Below, piece after piece: positions 37,415 through 45,849 of a stretch of 64,000 bases of DNA. The translations under genes and the position numbers were made by a program. Source of the stretch: Lacticaseibacillus yichunensis (lineage in GTDB: Bacteria > Bacillota > Bacilli > Lactobacillales > Lactobacillaceae); NCBI RefSeq assembly GCF_003946405.1, contig NZ_RHOG01000001.1, positions 144,007 through 208,006 of the forward strand, given 5' to 3'. Every line of letters starts with the position of its first letter. Within the stretch, counting starts at the first letter, position 1. The notes below the pieces were generated by a model. The model was not told the origin of the DNA. It did no database searches and worked only from the letters and a program-made list of their open reading frames with translations.

Positions 37415-38047
37415 TTATTTAGCAGCCTTAACGGCACTGCGAATCGTCACGAAGGACTTATTCGCACCTGGGACATTGCCCTTGATCAAGATCACATTGT
37501 GCTCAAGATCGGTGGAAACAACGCTCAAGTTCTGCATGGTGCGGGTATGGTTACCCATCCGCCCTGGCAGCTTCTTGCCTTTGAAGACTTTGTTGATGAT
37601 CGCCCCGAGCGAACCAGGACGACGGTGGTAACGTGAGCCGTGAGCCATAGGGCCGCGGGACTGACCATCTTTTTTGATGTTTCCCTGGAAACCGTGACCT
37701 TTAGAGATCCCGGTGACATCCACGATATCGCCAGCTGCAAATTCATCAGCCTTAACTTCCGCGCCGACCTTATAATCATCAAGCGCTACATCGCGGATCT
37801 CCTTAATGAAGCGCTTAGGGGTCGTATCCGCCTTTTTGGCGTGACCGACGCTTGGCTTATTGCTAAGCACTTCACGTTTGTCGCCGTAGCCGAGCTGAAC
37901 TGCTTCGTAGCCGTCACTTTCAACGGTCTTGACTTGCAGGACGATGTTCGGGGTGACGTCGATAACGGTAACTGGGACCAGTTCGCCGTTGTCTGTGAAG
38001 ACTTGCGTCATGCCAATTTTCTTACCTAAGATTCCTTTACGTGCCAT
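37415..38047 (-). CDS. rplC: 50S ribosomal protein L3
   Basis: A 210-residue L3 ([20 protein letters not shown] ... [20 protein letters not shown]). The central loop reaching the peptidyl-transferase centre is intact. Confidence 0.98.
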   Translation of the reverse strand: MARKGILGKKIGMTQVFTDNGELVPVTVIDVTPNIVLQVKTVESDGYEAVQLGYGDKREVLSNKPSVGHAKKADTTPKRFIKEIRDVALDDYKVGAEVKADEFAAGDIVDVTGISKGHGFQGNIKKDGQSRGPMAHGSRYHRRPGSLGAIINKVFKGKKLPGRMGNHTRTMQNLSVVSTDLEHNVILIKGNVPGANKSFVTIRSAVKAAK

Positions 38048-38074
38048 GGGTACACCTCCTATTTCTGTTGGATT

Positions 38075-38383
38075 TTAGAGTTTGATCTCAATATCTACGC
38101 CGCTTGGCAAGTCGAGCTTCATCAAAGCGTCGACCGTCTTCGGTGTTGGGTTAACGATATCGATGAGTCGCTTGTGCGTACGCATCTCGAACTGTTCACG
38201 AGAATCCTTGTACTTATGCGGTGAACGCAGCACCGTGTAGATGGTACGTTCTGTCGGCAACGGGATCGGACCCGAGATCTCAGCGCCTGTGCGCTTCGCG
38301 GTGTCGACGATCTTGTCTGCTGACTGATCAAGAATCCGGTGTTCGTAAGCCTTGAGCCGGATGCGAATCTTCTGTTTTGCCAT
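38075..38383 (-). CDS. rpsJ: 30S ribosomal protein S10
   Basis: A 102-residue S10 ([20 protein letters not shown] ...), started at the ATG at 38383 behind GGAGG. It is also the NusG/NusB partner NusE. First gene of the 29-gene ribosomal block that runs to rplQ. Confidence 0.98.
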   Translation of the reverse strand: MAKQKIRIRLKAYEHRILDQSADKIVDTAKRTGAEISGPIPLPTERTIYTVLRSPHKYKDSREQFEMRTHKRLIDIVNPTPKTVDALMKLDLPSGVDIEIKL

Positions 38384-38557
38384 TGTGTGACCTCCTTCGT
38401 CTATTATCATTTAGTAGACTAGCTCCGTGAGAATTATCCGACGCGCTGCCGTGGCAAAGCGGCCGGGCGTGTCGCAACCTCTCACATCCACGCTACCTGG
38501 CCCAGTCTTGGGCCAAAAGTGCATAGTAACCCAGCTAGATTACACAGCACTCCTGAT
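38384..38557 (-). promoter_or_regulatory. rpsJ 5' leader with hairpin
   Basis: About 170 nt separate the promoter from the rpsJ ATG. A GGCCCA/TGGGCC hairpin with loop AGAC (near 38496-38512) lies in the first third. The leader is long enough for r-protein autoregulation, but I cannot match it to a known family. Confidence 0.5.
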
Positions 38558-38586
38558 AGTATACAGAAAAGGTCCCGGTGATACAA
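38558..38586 (-). promoter_or_regulatory. S10 operon promoter
   Basis: On the minus strand TTGTAT (38581-38586), 17-bp spacer, TATACT (38558-38563). Confidence 0.75.
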
Positions 38587-38712
38587 GGTTTTTCGTGTGT
38601 TCTCATGGTTTTTTTCACACGGCGCGGTTGTGGGTCGCCCCTGCCTGGCAGATCCGAGCAGGCGGCTAGATAAAATTGGCGAGTCGCGCGTGAAAATTCC
38701 AAGGCATCTGTC

Positions 38713-38741
38713 TTGACACCATTCTGCCTACCCGCTAGCAT
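38713..38741 (+). promoter_or_regulatory. Promoter of the isochorismatase-fold gene
   Basis: TTGACA (38713-38718), 17-bp spacer, TAGCAT (38736-38741), followed by AAAAGGAG at 38747-38754 and a TTG start. Confidence 0.75.
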
Positions 38742-38764
38742 GAACCTAAAAGGAGCTGATTCAG

Positions 38765-39313
38765 TTGTCTGAAGCCTTATTGATCATCGATTACACCAAT
38801 GATTTCGTCGCCCCAACCGGCGCGCTTACGGCCGGCCCAGCTGCCCAGGCGATCGCCCCGCGCATCGTCGAGCTCGCCGAGACCTTTGCCGCACGCGGCG
38901 ACTTTGTCTTTTTGCCCACCGACTTGCATGAACCTGGCGACCCATATCATCCTGAAACTGCGCTGTTTCCGCCGCATAACGTGGCCGGCAGTTGGGGCCG
39001 CGAGTACTATGGCCCGCTTGCGCCATGGGTGGCTGCCCATGCGAACGCTGCCAACGTGCGTCCATTTGCTAAGACCCGCTATTCGAGTTTTGCCGGCACC
39101 CCACTTGATCTGTGGCTCCGGGAACGCGGCGTCGAGCAGCTCCATTTGACCGGTGTGTGCACGGATATCTGCGTGCTACACACGGCGGTGGATGCGTATG
39201 ACCTGAATTACCCGCTGATCATTCACCAAGACGCAGTGGCGACGTTCAAGCCAGGCAGGCAGGACTGGGCGCTCGATCACTTTAAAACAGTCTTGAATGC
39301 CACGCTCGTATGA
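38765..39313 (+). CDS. Isochorismatase-fold cysteine hydrolase, nicotinamidase-like
   Basis: A 182-residue cysteine hydrolase. The triad is visible as Asp9 (LIIDYTNDF), Lys103 (FAKTRYSSF) and Cys136 (GVCTDICVLHTA). Asp53, His55 and His71 occupy the positions of the metal ligands of PncA-type nicotinamidases. The likely reaction is amide hydrolysis, possibly nicotinamide to nicotinate for NAD salvage, but related enzymes act on other amides. The start is a TTG at 38765, ten bases after AAAAGGAG. It is a single gene with its own promoter and terminator, on the opposite strand to the ribosomal operon. Confidence 0.82.
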   Translation: MSEALLIIDYTNDFVAPTGALTAGPAAQAIAPRIVELAETFAARGDFVFLPTDLHEPGDPYHPETALFPPHNVAGSWGREYYGPLAPWVAAHANAANVRPFAKTRYSSFAGTPLDLWLRERGVEQLHLTGVCTDICVLHTAVDAYDLNYPLIIHQDAVATFKPGRQDWALDHFKTVLNATLV

Positions 39314-39350
39314 ACACGGCTATTATATAGGAAGAAATGGCATCGGCGGC

Positions 39351-39401
39351 AAAAAAAGCCCGTCAGCTGCGCGAGGGGGATCGCGTGCTGCCGGGCTTTT
39401 G
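39351..39401. terminator. Bidirectional terminator between the hydrolase and ROK genes
   Basis: AAAAGCCCG pairs with CGGGCTTTT around an inner CAGC/GCTG and GCGCGA/TCGCGT stem. T-tracts exist on both strands, so it ends both convergent transcripts. Confidence 0.9.
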
Positions 39402-39453
39402 CGTCTCGTAAACGGATGGTAGTGACTGCGGTTAGGGAGCCACAGTCAGGGAA

Positions 39454-40395
39454 TCAGGGTTGCTGCAATTTGCGGCGGATGCCGTAAGCCGCACCGATCA
39501 GCCCCGCATCATTGCGCAGCTTGGCGGTCTTCACGCGGCCCAGTGCCGTATCTTTGATGCGGTCAAGGCTTTCGTGGCGGGCCAAGTACTCGTTGATTGT
39601 GGCCTGAAGCTCCTTCATGAAGCGGTCATTAGCGGAGATGCCGCCACCGATCAGAATCAATTCAGGATCGAAATCGGCAAACAGGTTCAACAGCATGATG
39701 GTGACATCCTGCTTGAACTCATTGACGATCCGTTCGGCGAGCGTATCGCCGTTCCAGGCCCGGTCCAGGATCACCCGCGCGTCGCCGATCAGCTCGGCAT
39801 CCGCATTGACCTGCTGGCAGGCCAAGTTGTAACGTCGCACTAGGCCGGCCTGAACCGCCCCGCGTTGATTGATCGACTGGGCCTCAAGTGGCAAGGTCAG
39901 GTCGATGTCATGCGTGATGTTCCAGCCAAACTCGCCGGCCATGCCATGCGCGCCACGGTAGACATCCCCATTGATGATGATGCCACCACCGACGCCTGTG
40001 CCCAGGACGATGGTCAGATAATCGTCGACATTTTGGGCATTGCCCAGCCACTGCTCCGCAATGGCGGCCGCATTGGCATCATTTTCCACGGTGACAGGAA
40101 GGCCCGTCGCGGATTCAAGGGTCGCTGCCAGCGGAAAGGCATTAAAGGCTTGAATCGCGCCACCGGTGACCATGAACCCATCACGGCGGACGATGCCAGG
40201 CGCGGAGATGCCGATGCCGGCAATGTCGGCTTGGCCGCGAAACTGAGTGACCACTGCCACAAGTTTGTCGATCATCGCCTCGGCGTCATGCTGATCGGTG
40301 TCGAAGGCGGCCTTGTCTGTGATGGTCCCTTCGTCATCGACGATCGCATATTTGACGGTCGTCCCGCCGATATCAAAGCTTACATATTTACTCAT
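39454..40395 (-). CDS. ROK-family sugar kinase without the usual zinc motif
   Basis: A 313-residue ROK kinase. The ATP-binding start is FDIGGTTVKYAIVDDEG, and the ROK signature region is GTGVGGGIIINGDVYRGAHG followed by AGEFGW. The CxCGxxGC zinc cluster found after this point in glucokinase- and NagK-type ROK proteins is absent; no Cys lies between about residues 160 and 185. This pattern occurs in beta-glucoside and oligosaccharide kinases. It is the last gene of the carbohydrate operon, 19 bases after the DUF624 gene, so it likely phosphorylates the imported or released sugar. The start at 40395 has only a weak ribosome site. Confidence 0.85.
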   Translation of the reverse strand: MSKYVSFDIGGTTVKYAIVDDEGTITDKAAFDTDQHDAEAMIDKLVAVVTQFRGQADIAGIGISAPGIVRRDGFMVTGGAIQAFNAFPLAATLESATGLPVTVENDANAAAIAEQWLGNAQNVDDYLTIVLGTGVGGGIIINGDVYRGAHGMAGEFGWNITHDIDLTLPLEAQSINQRGAVQAGLVRRYNLACQQVNADAELIGDARVILDRAWNGDTLAERIVNEFKQDVTIMLLNLFADFDPELILIGGGISANDRFMKELQATINEYLARHESLDRIKDTALGRVKTAKLRNDAGLIGAAYGIRRKLQQP

Positions 40396-40414
40396 ACTTA
40401 CCATCCATTTCTGT

Positions 40415-41020
40415 TTAATACTGCGCAAAGACACGCTCCAGCATCGCGCACTGCAGGTACCCAGTCAGCGAAAAGCCGAAGAAGACCCAGAGGAACAGCA
40501 ATTTCCACTGAAAGATCGGGACGTAGATCGTGATGATCACCGTGAGCATGAAGATCACGATCGACTCGATCACGTTTTGGAGGCTCAACGTCAACGCATT
40601 TTTCAGCGTCTGGCCAATGCCAGCTTCATATCTCGCCGATAAGGGGAAAAGATACCCGCTCATCAGCAAGATCATGGCTAACACCAGCAGCAGCGGCACC
40701 ATGACCAGGATGCTGGCCTTCACCTGCACCGCGATCCACCAGATGAGCAAAAACAATGCGGCGAGACTGGCCACCAGTAGCAACCACAGCCCGATCGTTT
40801 TTTTCCACTCCTGGCGATACGCCTGCCAAAAAGTCGCCCACAAGCCACCGAGTTCATGACTGCGTAATTTGAACAACACGGTGTACATTGCGGTCAAACT
40901 TGCGCCGACTGTGACCAGTGGCAAGCTGCCCAATAGCACCAGCAAGTTGAGCTCGAGCAGAATCGTGCCGGTGTTGAGGATCTTATAAAGCCGGCCGTCT
41001 GTTGAAAATAGTTGTTTCAT
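40415..41020 (-). CDS. YesL-like membrane protein (DUF624)
   Basis: A 201-residue membrane protein with about five helices and the DUF624 layout (LLLELNLLVLLGSLPLVTVG near the N-terminus, then TAMYTVLFKLR). YesL-type proteins regularly accompany Lpl/Ytc-type polysaccharide ABC transporters in Bacillales and Lactobacillales; their biochemical role is not established. Here it sits between the solute-binding protein and the ROK kinase, in the same direction. Confidence 0.85.
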   Translation of the reverse strand: MKQLFSTDGRLYKILNTGTILLELNLLVLLGSLPLVTVGASLTAMYTVLFKLRSHELGGLWATFWQAYRQEWKKTIGLWLLLVASLAALFLLIWWIAVQVKASILVMVPLLLVLAMILLMSGYLFPLSARYEAGIGQTLKNALTLSLQNVIESIVIFMLTVIITIYVPIFQWKLLFLWVFFGFSLTGYLQCAMLERVFAQY

Positions 41021-41122
41021 CGGAGGCGCTCCTTTCTGGTGACTTGGCGCAGTATCAAAGGCCGTCTGTCACAACAAAAGGCCATGACCATGTTGCCGTC
41101 ACAGCCTCTTGTGTCACAAAGA

Positions 41123-42757
41123 TCAGTTTTCGCCTAACTTCTTCTGGTTCTCTTTGATCTTCTCGTTACGTGTCTTGTTGATCTGGTCGATGTTGTTGTC
41201 CTTCTGGAATTGCTTGTACTTATTCAGGACACTATCAAATTCGGCCTTATCCTTGGCACGAATCAAGGAGACCATGGTCGTGCTCCAGTTCGTCTGAATC
41301 GCGGAGTAAGCACGAGACTCTTGGGTCCCAGGATCCGGGGCAATGTTTTCGATGTCGAACTGCGGTGTCAGATACTTTTGACCCCACTTTTGCATCTGCC
41401 AAACAGCCTGAACGTAGGAATCCTTGTTCAATGCCTTCCACTTATCATGACTCATCAGGAAGAACTCGCCAATGCGGTACTGGTTCTGCCATGCAGAGGC
41501 ATCTTCAGATTGAACCTTGGCAGCCTTAGCCGTCCACTTGACTTCGCCATTGGCATCCTGGGTATAAGTTTCCCCCTTGATCCCGTAGTTCGTCAACATC
41601 TGACCGCGGTCGCTCAACAGATATTCAAGCACTTGGGTGGCCTTGGATGGGTTCTTGGTCTTGTTGGAAACATAAGTGATCGTGAAACCGGAAATGCCGG
41701 CCTGGCTCAAAGTCCGTTCGCGGCCTTCAGTGGAGCTGATTCCTTCGATCGCTTCATAGGCTTTGTTCTTGTCCTTGGACATCCAGGTCTGCAGGTTGGT
41801 CCCGTGGTTAACGTCGGAGCCAAGCATCATGGTCGCATACTTACCAGCGTTGATCTTTTCGTTGAAGGCGTTGGAGTCATCGGTGAAGGAGTCATCGGAG
41901 ATGTTGCCATCAGCGTGGACTTCACGGAAGGCTTCGAGCCACTTCAAGTAGTCTGGATCCAGATCGCGGTCATAGAACTTACCGGCTTTGGTGATCGGCA
42001 CACCGAGCATATCCTGGACAACGTTTTCCAGTGAGCTGTTGGCCCCGGAAAAATCGTTGAAGCCAAATGGAATGAGCTTCGGGAACTTTTCCTTGATGGC
42101 TTGCATCCCCTTGACGAAACCTTCAGGAGTGGTGAAATCCTGATCGCCAATCGCTGCCAGCACGTCTTTGCGGATGACAAACGCATCACGTGGCGCGATA
42201 TCGCCAGACTTGTAATCGGCTGCCGTGTTGGAATAGCTCGGGTAGCCATAAGTCTTGCCGTCGCTGAGCTTGTACCAGTTCAGGGTATCCTTTGCGGCGT
42301 ACTTCATGAAGGCTGGATCGTAAGCTTTGGACAGGTCCTGCAGGGAATAGGCCCACTGGTTAGCCGTCCGTGCCACTTTTGAGTTCGGATCAAAGATCGT
42401 GATCAGATCCGGCATGCTGCCAGAAGCAAAATAGGTGTTGAGTTTGGTGTCATCCCCGGTCACGAACTTAATGTCCACGTTCAGGTCCTTTTTGATCTGC
42501 TTGGTGACCATATCCTTGCCGAATGATTTGTTCCACCAATCCGCGTTCACGTACCAGGTCAGCTTTTGGTTCTTACGCGTGTCTTTTTTCCAGGCAGGCG
42601 TGCTTGCTGTCGGCACCTTGTATGGCGCTTTTGGCATGTTGCTGCTACCTTTTGATGAAGACGAGTTTGAAGAGCCGCCGCCACATGCTGTGAGCGCAAC
42701 GGCCGCTAGAGCGACTACCCCTAATCCTGCTAGCTTCTTGTGCCAATTCAACTTCAT
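41123..42757 (-). CDS. Extracellular solute-binding lipoprotein (LplA/YtcQ type)
   Basis: A 544-residue family-1 binding protein. The ATG at 42757 follows GGGAG by 9 bases; the signal peptide ends in the lipobox LTAC with a Ser/Gly-rich linker behind the lipidated Cys. Its size (over 500 residues) and the pairing with two LplB/LplC-type permeases place it in the oligosaccharide/polysaccharide importer group that uses a shared ATPase encoded elsewhere. No ATPase gene is present in this cluster. The ligand is likely a beta-linked oligosaccharide, inferred from the GH5 partner. Confidence 0.9.
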   Translation of the reverse strand: MKLNWHKKLAGLGVVALAAVALTACGGGSSNSSSSKGSSNMPKAPYKVPTASTPAWKKDTRKNQKLTWYVNADWWNKSFGKDMVTKQIKKDLNVDIKFVTGDDTKLNTYFASGSMPDLITIFDPNSKVARTANQWAYSLQDLSKAYDPAFMKYAAKDTLNWYKLSDGKTYGYPSYSNTAADYKSGDIAPRDAFVIRKDVLAAIGDQDFTTPEGFVKGMQAIKEKFPKLIPFGFNDFSGANSSLENVVQDMLGVPITKAGKFYDRDLDPDYLKWLEAFREVHADGNISDDSFTDDSNAFNEKINAGKYATMMLGSDVNHGTNLQTWMSKDKNKAYEAIEGISSTEGRERTLSQAGISGFTITYVSNKTKNPSKATQVLEYLLSDRGQMLTNYGIKGETYTQDANGEVKWTAKAAKVQSEDASAWQNQYRIGEFFLMSHDKWKALNKDSYVQAVWQMQKWGQKYLTPQFDIENIAPDPGTQESRAYSAIQTNWSTTMVSLIRAKDKAEFDSVLNKYKQFQKDNNIDQINKTRNEKIKENQKKLGEN

Positions 42758-42827
42758 TAAAAACATCTCCCTTAACTCCAATAATGAGTTCTCTAACGCA
42801 TCTGCCACTGACATGAGCCAGCGCTTA

Positions 42828-43736
42828 TCACTCTTTGACAGCCCCTAACATTGTCCCGCTGACAAAGTAACGTTGAACGAATGGATACAAGATCAAAATA
42901 GGAACGATCGTGATCATGATTGTCGCAAGCTGCACCCCCCTTGAAGTTGTATTGATCGCGACGGCGGCTTTTAGGCCTGTGGTTGATGCCGCTTGTGATT
43001 GAACGATGAGGTTGTACAGACGCATCTGAAGTGGATACAGGCTTTCATTGGTGACATAAAGCTTTGTCGTCATGAAGTCGTTCCACTGCCACACGCCATG
43101 GAACAAGGCGATCGTGGCAAGCGATGGTTTGGACAGTGGCAAGATGATCGAGAAGAACACGCGCCAATCAGACGCGCCGTCGATTCGAGCTGATTCTTCC
43201 AGCGACTCTGGCACCTGGCGGAAGAAGTTCATCAAGATGACCACATCGTAATAGGAAAACAGGGCGGGAATGATGTAGACCCAGAAGCTGTCAAGCAGCC
43301 CCAAGGACTTAATCAATAAGTACGTCGGGATCATCCCACCGGAGAAGAACATCGTCACGATGCCCATGGCCGAGTAGAGCTTGCGACCTTTGAGGGACCG
43401 CTTGGACAGTGGATACGCGACGATCGCACAGAACAAGGTATGTGCAACGACGCCGACCGCCGTTTTCAAAACAGAGATGAAAAACGACTGCCAAATACCG
43501 GAATCTTGGAAAACCGCGCGGTAATTATCAAGCGACAGGGACTTCGGCCAGAAGATGAAGTTTCCGTTGCTCAGCGCATCGGATGTCGCAAATGAGGAGA
43601 TCAAGATGTTCCACATCGGAACAATGATGATCACAGTGAAGATCAAGAGAATCGTCGCGTTGATGATGTTGAAGGTGCGCGAACCATGTTTGACGCGGCT
43701 CTGCTTTGGTGCTGCTTTTTTGCTTGTCATTTCCAT
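42828..43736 (-). CDS. Carbohydrate ABC transporter permease (LplC/YtcP type)
   Basis: A 302-residue permease with six membrane helices and the EAA-like loop (ESLEESARIDGASDWRVFFS) that docks the ATPase. It lies 12 bases after the other permease. N-terminal Lys-rich tail; ATG at 43736 behind GGAGGG. Confidence 0.92.
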   Translation of the reverse strand: MEMTSKKAAPKQSRVKHGSRTFNIINATILLIFTVIIIVPMWNILISSFATSDALSNGNFIFWPKSLSLDNYRAVFQDSGIWQSFFISVLKTAVGVVAHTLFCAIVAYPLSKRSLKGRKLYSAMGIVTMFFSGGMIPTYLLIKSLGLLDSFWVYIIPALFSYYDVVILMNFFRQVPESLEESARIDGASDWRVFFSIILPLSKPSLATIALFHGVWQWNDFMTTKLYVTNESLYPLQMRLYNLIVQSQAASTTGLKAAVAINTTSRGVQLATIMITIVPILILYPFVQRYFVSGTMLGAVKE

Positions 43737-43748
43737 GCTGCACCCTCC

Positions 43749-44702
43749 TTACAAGACCGACTGGTTGTCGTTGAGTTTCTTCGTCGCCGTGTTGGTAATG
43801 ATCAACAAAATGACGGAGATGATCGACACCCCGAGGCCAACAGCTGTCGCATAGGAGAAATCCCCCTGCGTCAGCCCAACGCGATAAACATAGGAATTGA
43901 TAACTTCCGCTTTTGGCTGGTTCTGCGAGTTCATCAAGACCAAGGTCTGATCCAGGTTCGAGTTGAACAGCCCGGAAACAGACAGGATCAGGTTCAACGC
44001 GATGATGTTGGTGATCTCGGGAATGGTGATGCTCCAGATCTGACGGATCTTAGAGGCACCATCCATTTCGGCCGCCTCGTAATACGTTGGATCGATGCCA
44101 GCCATGGTGGCGAGATACAAGATCGTCCCCCAGCCGGCTTCCTTCCAGACATCCGACCAAGCCGCGATGTTCCAGTATTTGCCAGCATCCAGCAGGTAGT
44201 TGCCGTGTGCATTGATGCCAATGAACTTCAGCACCTCGTTGATCAGGCCGTTGGTGGACAGCCAGTTGATCAACATCCCGCCCAAGATGATCCAGGACAG
44301 AAAATGCGGCAGATAGGTGAACGTCTGCACGATCTTCTTGAACGGCGCCCACGGAATCTCATAGATCATGACGGCCAAGATGATCGGTAAGAAGAATTCG
44401 ACCGTCAGCTTGATTGCCGAGATGCCAACCGTGTTCCACACGCTTTCCCAGAAATACTTGTCGGCCATGATCGCCTTGAAGTTATCCAGGCCGATCCACT
44501 GCGCGCCGCCGATGGTATCGGTGACGGAGTACTGCTTAAATGCTAACGACAGACCATAGATCGGAATGAAGTTGAAGATGATCATGAAGATGACGCCCGG
44601 CAAGATCATGGTCTGCAGCTGCCACTGCTTGCCAAATCCGCGGAACCACCGCTTCGTCTTCTCACCGATCCCTGGTTTTACGACTTTCTCCCTTGTTTCC
44701 AC
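43749..44702 (-). CDS. Carbohydrate ABC transporter permease (LplB type)
   Basis: A 317-residue permease with six membrane helices, the N-terminal FNFIPIYGLSLAFKQYSV block and the EAA loop YYEAAEMDGASKIRQIWSIT. Start: the GTG at 44702, eight bases after AAAAGGGG; the ATG eight codons upstream lies inside the LacI operator. First gene of the ABC-DUF624-ROK operon. Confidence 0.9.
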   Translation of the reverse strand: METREKVVKPGIGEKTKRWFRGFGKQWQLQTMILPGVIFMIIFNFIPIYGLSLAFKQYSVTDTIGGAQWIGLDNFKAIMADKYFWESVWNTVGISAIKLTVEFFLPIILAVMIYEIPWAPFKKIVQTFTYLPHFLSWIILGGMLINWLSTNGLINEVLKFIGINAHGNYLLDAGKYWNIAAWSDVWKEAGWGTILYLATMAGIDPTYYEAAEMDGASKIRQIWSITIPEITNIIALNLILSVSGLFNSNLDQTLVLMNSQNQPKAEVINSYVYRVGLTQGDFSYATAVGLGVSIISVILLIITNTATKKLNDNQSVL

Positions 44703-44724
44703 CAGAAACACCCCTTTTAGTAGC

Positions 44725-44740
44725 ATAAAAACGTTTTTAT
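44725..44740. promoter_or_regulatory. LacI-type operator before the ABC operon
   Basis: ATAAAAACGTTTTTAT is a perfect 16-bp palindrome with the central CG typical of LacI-family sites. It is identical to the site at 45776-45791 and lies 22 bases upstream of the permease GTG, within the leader. Confidence 0.8.
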
Positions 44741-44762
44741 TTTAACGCCTAAAAAATTTCGC

Positions 44763-45761
44763 TTAATGCTTTGCAAAACCCGTCGAGTCACGAATGACGA
44801 GTTCGCCATCCAACACCTGTTCCGTGCCACCGACGCGGCCATTGATCATCGCAAGCAGCTCGTCGACTGCCAGGATGCCCTGACGCGCGATCGGGTTGCG
44901 GACCGTGGTCAACGCGGGCCGGAAATACTGGGAGATCTCGATGTCATCAAACCCCATGACTGAGAAATCTTCCGCCACTTTATATCCCAAGCTGACGATT
45001 GCCTTCATCGCCCCAATGGCGGATAGGTCATTCCCGGCAAGAAACGCAGTCGCGGGTTCATCCGCATAATGCAGGTAGGACTTCACCGCGTTGTAGGACG
45101 CTTCCTCTTCGAACAACCCAGACAAAACAGGCATCTCATCGCTGTTGAGGCCTGCTTCTTCGATGGCCTGCTTGAACCCTGCGTAGCGCAAATGGCTATC
45201 GTGGTTGTTCTCGTAGCCGGCCAGGAAGCCAAGGCGCCGATGACCGAGGTTGAGGAGGTACTTCGTCGCCTCATACCCTTCCGCCTGAGAGTTGAAGATA
45301 AAGCTGCTCATCTTAGGCCCATGCGCCGGTCGGTCCAGCAGCACGGTCGGGACTGAATGCATCAGGATCTGCTGAATGTCGTCATCGTTGATCATATGTT
45401 CAAAGATGATCGCCCCATCGACGACATTGCCTAAGATGTTGTTCATCAACGTTTTGTGGTCACTTGGCACAATGACCTGCATGCCGTAGCCGAGTTTGGC
45501 AACAGCCCGCGAGATCGCCTCGACCAACACATAGAAATAAGGACCGGACACACTGTCTGTGAAGAAGCCGAGCATCTTCGTCTCACCGGAGCGCAGCTGC
45601 TTACCCATGAGGTTTGGCACATAATTCAATTCTGCGGCCGCTTTGAGCACGCGCTGCTTGGTTTCCGGAGTCACCACGTTCACGCCATTCAAGGCATTGG
45701 ACACGGTTGAGATCGAGACGTTAGCCAATTCCGCCACGTCTTTGATGGTTTTTTTCTTCAC
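44763..45761 (-). CDS. LacI-family transcriptional regulator
   Basis: A 332-residue repressor: helix-turn-helix TIKDVAELANVSISTVSNAL (about residues 4-23), hinge helix LRSGETK, and a periplasmic-binding-type effector domain. The start is taken as the GTG at 45761, which gives the usual (M)KKKTIKDVA; in-frame GTGs at 45773 and 45770 are possible since the ribosome site is weak. It sits between the GH5 gene and the ABC operon, with its putative operator before itself, before the ABC operon and, in variant form, before GH5. It probably releases DNA when the imported sugar is present. Confidence 0.92.
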   Translation of the reverse strand: MKKKTIKDVAELANVSISTVSNALNGVNVVTPETKQRVLKAAAELNYVPNLMGKQLRSGETKMLGFFTDSVSGPYFYVLVEAISRAVAKLGYGMQVIVPSDHKTLMNNILGNVVDGAIIFEHMINDDDIQQILMHSVPTVLLDRPAHGPKMSSFIFNSQAEGYEATKYLLNLGHRRLGFLAGYENNHDSHLRYAGFKQAIEEAGLNSDEMPVLSGLFEEEASYNAVKSYLHYADEPATAFLAGNDLSAIGAMKAIVSLGYKVAEDFSVMGFDDIEISQYFRPALTTVRNPIARQGILAVDELLAMINGRVGGTEQVLDGELVIRDSTGFAKH

Positions 45762-45775
45762 GACGATCACCACAC

Positions 45776-45791
45776 ATAAAAACGTTTTTAT
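45776..45791. promoter_or_regulatory. LacI-type operator before lacI (autoregulation)
   Basis: A second exact copy of the 16-bp palindrome ATAAAAACGTTTTTAT. It lies between the lacI -10 box and the start codon, where bound repressor would block transcription. Confidence 0.8.
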
Positions 45792-45801
45792 TTATATTCT
45801 T

Positions 45802-45839
45802 AAGATACCACGGGCCATTTGTTTTGGCAAGCGCTTTCA
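45802..45839 (-). promoter_or_regulatory. lacI promoter with cre-like site
   Basis: On the minus strand TTGCCA (45825-45830), 17-bp spacer, TATCTT (45802-45807). TGAAAGCGCTTGCC (45826-45839) overlaps the -35 and fits the cre consensus at 12 of 14 positions. Confidence 0.6.
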
Positions 45840-45849
45840 CGAAACTTTT

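Noticed and set aside
41021..41122. Terminator between the binding-protein and DUF624 genes
   Set aside because: Repeated CTGTGAC-like motifs are direct rather than inverted, so no stable stem with a T-run forms.
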